A stretch of 55,000 nt of DNA, taken from Symbiodinium natans. Lineage: Eukaryota; Sar; Dinophyceae; Suessiales; Symbiodiniaceae. Where the stretch lies: NCBI GenBank assembly GCA_905221605.1, contig CAJNDS010000058.1, positions 650,992-705,991 on the forward strand. Reading direction: 5' to 3'. Shown one piece after another: positions 50,461 through 55,000 of this stretch (positions within the stretch are counted from its first letter, which is position 1; every line of letters begins with the position of its first letter). The notes under the pieces are model-generated. The model was not told the origin of the DNA and searched no databases. It saw only the letters and a program-made list of their open reading frames with translations. The position numbers were made by a program, and so were the translations under genes.

Positions 50461-50589
50461 CCCTGAGCTCCAGGAGTTCGGCTTAGTTAGGGTTCTGGTT
50501 TAGGGTTTCAGGTGTTTAGGGTTTAAGGTGTTTAGGGTTTAGGGTTTAGGGTTTTATAGGGTTCAGGGTTTAGGCGGGCGAAGTCTTAC

Positions 50590-50633
50590 GAAGAACTTCA
50601 CAGGAGTTCTTGTGGACTCCCCTTGGGGCCGAT
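50590..50633 (-). CDS. Candidate exon, strong donor
   Basis: 44 nt ending TTCTTC before GTAAGA. Frames reading SAPRGVHKNSCEVL or RPQGESTRTPVKFF are open. Confidence 0.35.
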
Positions 50634-50647
50634 CTGCACACTAGACT

Positions 50648-50745
50648 GGGTTTAGGGTTTAGGGTTTAGGGTTTAGGGTTTAGGGTTTAGGGTTTAGGGT
50701 TTAGGGTTTAGGGTTTAGGGTTTAGGGTTTAGGGTTTCGGGTTTA
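50648..50745 (+). repeat. (TTTAGGG)n array
   Basis: Thirteen units, ending at inverted-repeat element G. Confidence 0.9.
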
Positions 50746-50749
50746 GGGT

Positions 50750-50844
50750 CTTCCAAAACCCTTAATTAAGGAATATGCCCTTGTTCATGATAAAGATCCT
50801 TAGTACAAATTACGGTCTATTCCTTAATTAAGGGGTCTTGGAAG
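50750..50844. mobile_element. Short inverted-repeat element, family G
   Basis: CTTCCAAAACCCTTAATTAAGGAATA and TATTCCTTAATTAAGGGGTCTTGGAAG are inverted repeats. Single copy in the window. Confidence 0.65.
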
Positions 50845-50982
50845 CTCTGGGTACTAAACTACTATTTGCTTAAAATACCCCCCCCCGCCAACAACTAAAG
50901 GAGAATCATTCCTATATAGTACCCTCATAAGCAAGAAGATCTGCTTTTGTTCTTTCATTCATTTTTGTTTAGTTTTTTTGGC

Positions 50983-51003
50983 GGGGGGGGGGGGGGGGGG
51001 GGG
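50983..51003 (+). repeat. G21 tract with shared flank
   Basis: TTTTTTTGGC, G-run, TGTTCTTGAGCAATTAGT; similar flanks follow G-runs at 11438-11449 and about 39479-39486. Confidence 0.8.
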
Positions 51004-51594
51004 TGTTCTTGGGTGTTCTTGAGCAATTAGTTTTAAGTAGCACCCTTTTCGGGCTGTAACGGGGGGGTCGGGAATGCTGGGGCTCCTACGAATTCGCCTG
51101 CGTAGTTCTTCCGGTGTAGGATCTAGGGGTTCAGGATTGAGGGTTCAGGGTTCAGGGTTAGGGTTTAGGGTTCAGGGTGTAAAGGGTTTTGGGTCGAAGG
51201 GCTCAGGGCTGTTTAGGACTTGGTCAACTTGTTGTGAAGGAGCGGCTTGGAAGAGAGACTATACTATAAAGCAGTGCGCTTCCCCCAATCCTCCAAAGGC
51301 TACGTACCCCGCGCCCCCGACACTGGATGATAAGTTGCACGGAACGCGGGTGTGGAGGCGCGGCATAAATTCCAGACCCTAGACGTTACTCCTTGGGTGG
51401 AAAGGAGGAGAAATGCGCTACACTGTTGAAGAACGCTGCCCGTACACTTTAAAAAAAAGGGCGGTGTCGAACACACCACGGGCGGGAAATGGTGCGTCCC
51501 TTGTGCTTCTGTGGAATTCTGTCCGGGATACTGGACCGGTTTAGGCTTTAGGCTTTAGGTTTTAACCCTAAACCCTAAACCCTAAACCCTAAAC

Positions 51595-51690
51595 CGTGGC
51601 GCAGGAGTGCAGGGCTTAGGGTTCCTGCCTGAAGGTTGCATTGTTTAGTTCCTTTTGGTGGGGCGCGGAACAGCCACAGTCCTTCCTTCC
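51595..51690 (-). CDS. Candidate exon with telomere-repeat donor
   Basis: 96 nt reading KEGLWLFRAPPKGTKQCNLQ... to GTTTAGGG; acceptor GAAACTTTAG. Confidence 0.5.
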
Positions 51691-51953
51691 CTAAAGTTTC
51701 ATATACTGTATACTGCTCGACAAGGTACTAAGTGAAATTGGGTTTAGGGCTTAGGGTTTAGGGTTTAGGGTATGCCCTAAACCCTATACGCCAACCAAAC
51801 CCTAAACCCTATACGCAAAACCGACAAATTACAACTAAGCCCCGGCCCTACACGACTCGCGTAGCCGGGTGCATATGAAGTAGGGTCTGTAAAACTAGCC
51901 CAAACCCTAAACCCTATACACACTCAGAAGAAGAGAGACCACTCATGTTCTAT

Positions 51954-52105
51954 TAGGGTAGTTGCATGGTCCCTTAGTACGGGCCTTTAAACGGGTACCC
52001 CTTGTAAATCGTTTATATACTCTACAGTTACCAATTAAGGGCCCATACATCAGCACCCTTCGAAGGAGGTTAGGGACCATATAAAGGGCACATGAAACTA
52101 CCCTT
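51954..52105. mobile_element. Short inverted-repeat element, family I
   Basis: TAGGGTAGTTGCATGGTCCC ... GGGACCATATAAAGGGCACATGAAACTACCC. Related right half at 47730-47795 and a fragment at 47894-47925. Confidence 0.55.
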
Positions 52106-52178
52106 AAACCGTAAACCCTAAACCCTAAACCCTAAACCCTAAACCCTAAACCCTAAACCCTAACCCTAAACCCTAAAC

Positions 52179-52229
52179 CCGAATGGCCGTCAGGTCTCCC
52201 CTCAGCAAAGCACCAGGGACTGCAAGAAG
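52179..52229 (-). CDS. Candidate exon with telomere-repeat donor
   Basis: 51 nt, LLAVPGALLRGDLTAIR, acceptor TACTGGCAG, ending at GTTTAGGG. A plus-strand frame nearby also has a good donor. Confidence 0.4.
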
Positions 52230-52391
52230 CTGCCAGTAGCAGGCGACCAAAGGGCCGAGTAAGACAAGGGAGCCACTGCAGCTGGCGGGGAACCGAGGTG
52301 AGCGTGCCTCGCTTGGTCCAAAGGTCCTCTCGCCCACGCCGTTATCGCGGCAAGCATCGCAGGAATTAGGGCTTAGGGAGTTGGGGAACTT

Positions 52392-52460
52392 TGGGTTTAG
52401 GGTTTAGGGTTTAATTAGGGTTTAGGGTTTAGGGTTTAGGGTTTAGGGGCCCCTAAACCC
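52392..52460. repeat. Head-to-head telomere-like junction
   Basis: A TTTAGGG array turns into CCCTAAA at a 22-bp perfect palindrome, 52439-52460. Confidence 0.9.
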
Positions 52461-53122
52461 CAGAAGCCCTAAAACGCCTGGGCTTGTGGATCCTCTGGAC
52501 TCAGAGACTGTGAGCGGAACTTGTCATCCAAGGTTTAGGGCTTAGGGAACCTAAAGAAAAAACCAAATCCTAAACCCTAAACCCTAAGCTCTAAACCCTA
52601 AACCCTAAATCCTAAGCTCCAGGGCGTGTATTAAACCCTGCAATCTTAAAACCCTAAAACCTGAACCCAATAGAACTGAGTTTTATGCTTTCAACGGGAC
52701 GCCCACATCGAGCCCCTTAGAGAGACGTTCAATCGTACAACCCTAAACCGTGCACCCTCAACCGTATTGCATTTACAGCATATAACACACCCGCTCTGGC
52801 GTTTCAATCCTAAACCTTGAACCCTTCCTCCTAGACTACTCTCCATATCAGGGTTAAAGGTTCAGCGTTTCGAAAGAGTCCCCTAAACCCACCGCTACGT
52901 CCCCACCGCCCCCCGCCCAATGCCCCCCCCCCCCCCCAACAAAAAACAATCCTAGATGCCACCACTTCGTGCCCCAGAAAACCAAAAGACTCAACACCTT
53001 GAGCCCCTTGACCCTAAGTAGAAACTGTAGAAACCCCAAACCCTAAACCCTAAAACCTAAACCCTAAACCCTAAACCCCGTAGTTTAGGGTTTAACGGGT
53101 TTTCGGTTCCCTACTCTTGGGA

Positions 53123-53230
53123 GTAGACCCTGGAGAAAAAAGTATGATATACTTTTTCGGTATCGGTAGCTACAATAGCTCTACTATGAATCCCGAACCA
53201 ACAACGGCAGTAAAGTATAGTACTCCAAAA
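53123..53230. mobile_element. Family E element
   Basis: GTAGACCC...AAGTATGATATACTTTTTCGGTAT ... TAAAGTATAGTACTCCAAAA; same layout as 3524-3615. Confidence 0.45.
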
Positions 53231-53340
53231 CACAGCTATAAACCCTAAAACCCTAAACCCTAAGCCAAAACCCTAAACGCTGAACCCTAACCCTAAACCC
53301 TAAACCCTAAACCCCAAACCCCAAACCCTAAACCCTAAAC

Positions 53341-53373
53341 CCAGTGATCCCCAAATCGGCTCAACGTCTGCAT
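53341..53373 (-). CDS. Candidate exon with telomere-repeat donor
   Basis: 33 nt, MQTLSRFGDHW, acceptor after TTACTTCTGCTTTGCG...GCAG, ending at GTTTAGGG. Phase-compatible with 53816-53858. Confidence 0.45.
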
Positions 53374-53627
53374 CTGCCGCGCGCAAAGCAGAAGTAAGTT
53401 GGCCAGGAACTCTGAAGACACAGCTCATAGGCGACCTAGGCTTCGGGTAGGGCGACTGAGGGTTTAGGGTTTAGGGTCTAGGGTTTAGGGTTTGGGGATT
53501 AGGGATTTGGGGGTTTAGGGTCGGGGCTGTAGAGTTCAGGTTCCATATTTGACGGATTCTGCAGCCCTAAACCCTTGAGCCGAGACCCAGAAAACAACTC
53601 GTAGACCCTCCAGAGCCTAAAGAACCC

Positions 53628-53795
53628 AAACCCCAAACCCCAAACCCCAAACCCCAAACCCCAAACCCCAAACCCCAAACCCCAAACCAGAAAACCCCAA
53701 ACCCCAAACCCCAAACCCCAAACCCCAAACCCCAAACCCTAAACCCTAAACCCTAAACCCCAAACCCCAAACCCTAAACCCTAAACCCTAAACTA
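53628..53795 (-). repeat. (CCCCAAA)n then (CCCTAAA)n array
   Basis: About 16 CCCCAAA units, then mixed units, left of exon 53816-53858. Confidence 0.9.
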
Positions 53796-53815
53796 CGACC
53801 CTTTGAACCCTCAAC

Positions 53816-53858
53816 TGATCGCCGCAGCCGGCTGAGCGCCCTGCCAGGCTGCTCACCC
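53816..53858 (-). CDS. Candidate exon
   Basis: 43 nt, GEQPGRALSRLRRS, acceptor GGCTCCTCCTCGCAG, donor GTTGAG. Basic, helix-prone. Confidence 0.45.
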
Positions 53859-53886
53859 CTGCGAGGAGGAGCCACCAAGCGCCTGA

Positions 53887-54545
53887 GTTAGGGTTTAGGG
53901 TTTAGGGTTTAGGGTTTAGGGTTTAGGGTTTAGGGTTTAGGGTTTAGGGTTTAGGGTTTAGGGTTTAGGGTTTAGGGTGTAGGGTTTAGGGTTTAGGGTT
54001 TAGGTTTAGGGTTTAGGATTTAGGCTTTAGGGTTTAGGATTTAGGCTTTAGGGTGTAGGGTTTAGGGTGTAGGGTTTTGGGTTGGGGGTTTTGGGTTTGG
54101 GCGTTAGGGTTTAGAGCTAGACTTTTAGAGGGGTTTAGGGTTTAGGGTTAGGGTTTTAGTAGGGTTTGCGGTGCCGGGCTTCGTAGGCGTTGGTAGGGTT
54201 TAGGGTTTAGGGTTTAGGGCTTGATGGGTTTTAGTAGGGTGTAGGGTTAGGTTTAGGGCTTCGTAGGTTATGGCTGACTCTAGCGTTTAGCACGTTTTAG
54301 TAGCGTTTCGGGTTTAGGGCCCGGTAGGTGTTGATAGGGTTTAGGTTTTGGGGCCTAGCAGGTTTTAGCCGGGCATAGGGCTTAGGGTGTCGGGTTTAGG
54401 GCTTAGCAGGTTTTAGTAGGGTGTAGGGCTTAGGGCTTAGAAGGTTTTCGTAGGGTTTAGGATCTAGGGGTCTAGGGTTCAGGGGTTAGAAGGCTCTGGT
54501 AGGATTGTAGTTCGGGTCTGTAGGGTTTAGGTTCAGGGCTCAGTA
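53887..54545 (+). repeat. (TTTAGGG)n array decaying into TTTTAGTAGGG variants
   Basis: Perfect heptamers to about 53980, then increasingly degenerate with recurring GGTTTTAGTAGGGT. Confidence 0.85.
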
Positions 54546-54707
54546 GCTTTCGATTTGTTCTAGAGTGACCCAGAAGCCTGAAGGCTACCGGTTCTGAGTA
54601 GGAAATCCGCTCACTGACTGCTCGGGGTTTAGGGTCGAGCGTTTAGGGGGGTTTGGAATCCTTGCGCACCTAATCTGATCCTTAGTATAGGGTTTATAGG
54701 ACATAGG

Positions 54708-54810
54708 TTGGGATGTTCTCCCTTATAATAACAGTCCTTAGTAGGGATTATCATAGGGGGTACTATAATCCCTACTAAGGACTGCGTTAGTAGTAGGGGG
54801 AACATCCCAA
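54708..54810. mobile_element. Short inverted-repeat element, family C, intact
   Basis: TTGGGATGTTCTCCCTTATA...CAGTCCTTAGTAGGG mirrored by CCCTACTAAGGACTG...GGGGGAACATCCCAA. A nearly complete hairpin of 103 bp. Confidence 0.75.
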
Positions 54811-55000
54811 GAGGTAGGGTTGATTTTCTACCAAGAACCCGTAAGACGAGAGAGCAAAGTACCCCGAGTGCGCTACAGCTTACTTGGGGTTAGGTGGCGT
54901 TCCCGAATACACCGCAGAGCTGTAAACCCTCTAAGCCCTGAGGCACAATAGGGTGCCTAAGCCACAACCCCTAAAACCTAAACGCTAAACACCTGATTTT

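Noticed and set aside
1-55000. An Eimeria-like apicomplexan origin
   Set aside because: AAACCCT repeats also mark Eimeria, but the large LINE with RNase H and the GEAQNPGP motif, and the absence of CAG-type coding repeats, fit a dinoflagellate better. Not excluded.

Overview
The window looks like nuclear DNA of a dinoflagellate (my best guess; the call is inference). Three things point there: plant/alveolate-type TTTAGGG telomere-like repeats are scattered through almost every kilobase; the one long mobile element is a LINE whose second ORF carries a GEAQNPGP motif of a kind I recall from dinoflagellate LINE proteins (not verified here); and what coding sequence I can find is cut into very short exons. 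No rRNA, tRNA, CRISPR or spliced-leader sequence was recognised by eye.

Layout. 0-30.2 kb and 38.4-55 kb are a mosaic of (CCCTAAA)n and (TTTAGGG)n arrays of 30-430 bp, short terminal-inverted-repeat elements, homopolymer and AT microsatellite tracts, and 25-115 bp unique islands. 12.9-14.3 kb is an AT-rich diverged tandem repeat, 14.3-15.6 kb a nested palindromic array, 20.0-21.3 kb a GC-rich modular repeat, 44.3-44.9 kb a 225-bp-arm palindrome. 30246-38411 is an apparently full-length LINE on the minus strand, with ORF1 (coiled coil), ORF2 (endonuclease, reverse transcriptase, zinc knuckle, RNase H) and a perfect 15-bp direct repeat on both sides.

The most interesting structure is not in any long ORF. 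Read on the minus strand, many unique islands are open in frame and bounded by AG and GT, often with a pyrimidine-rich stretch before the AG. Several neighbours join in phase: 3345-3389 to 3140-3205, 3042-3085, 2914-2956 and 2709-2771 (ending in a stop); 43576-43655 to 43205-43266 and 42748-42807; 42415-42519 to 42058-42087, 41122-41198, 40407-40459 and 40189-40246; 16783-16861 to 16638-16692; 26742-26775 to 26589-26656. Many encode charged, coiled-coil-like segments. I read them as exons of one or more large minus-strand genes whose introns are built from telomere-like repeats: typically a C-strand array lies left of each exon and a G-strand array right of it, so the two ends of each intron are complementary. 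In a dozen cases the inferred 5' splice site is the repeat itself (GTTTAGGG). The LINE lies in such an intron, in the same orientation.

Limits. Exon ends are hand-called. The opposite strand is often open too, so strand is uncertain island by island. I recognise no protein family for the exons and cannot say how many genes there are. Stretches not listed are further degenerate telomere-like repeat or unique sequence in which I see nothing.
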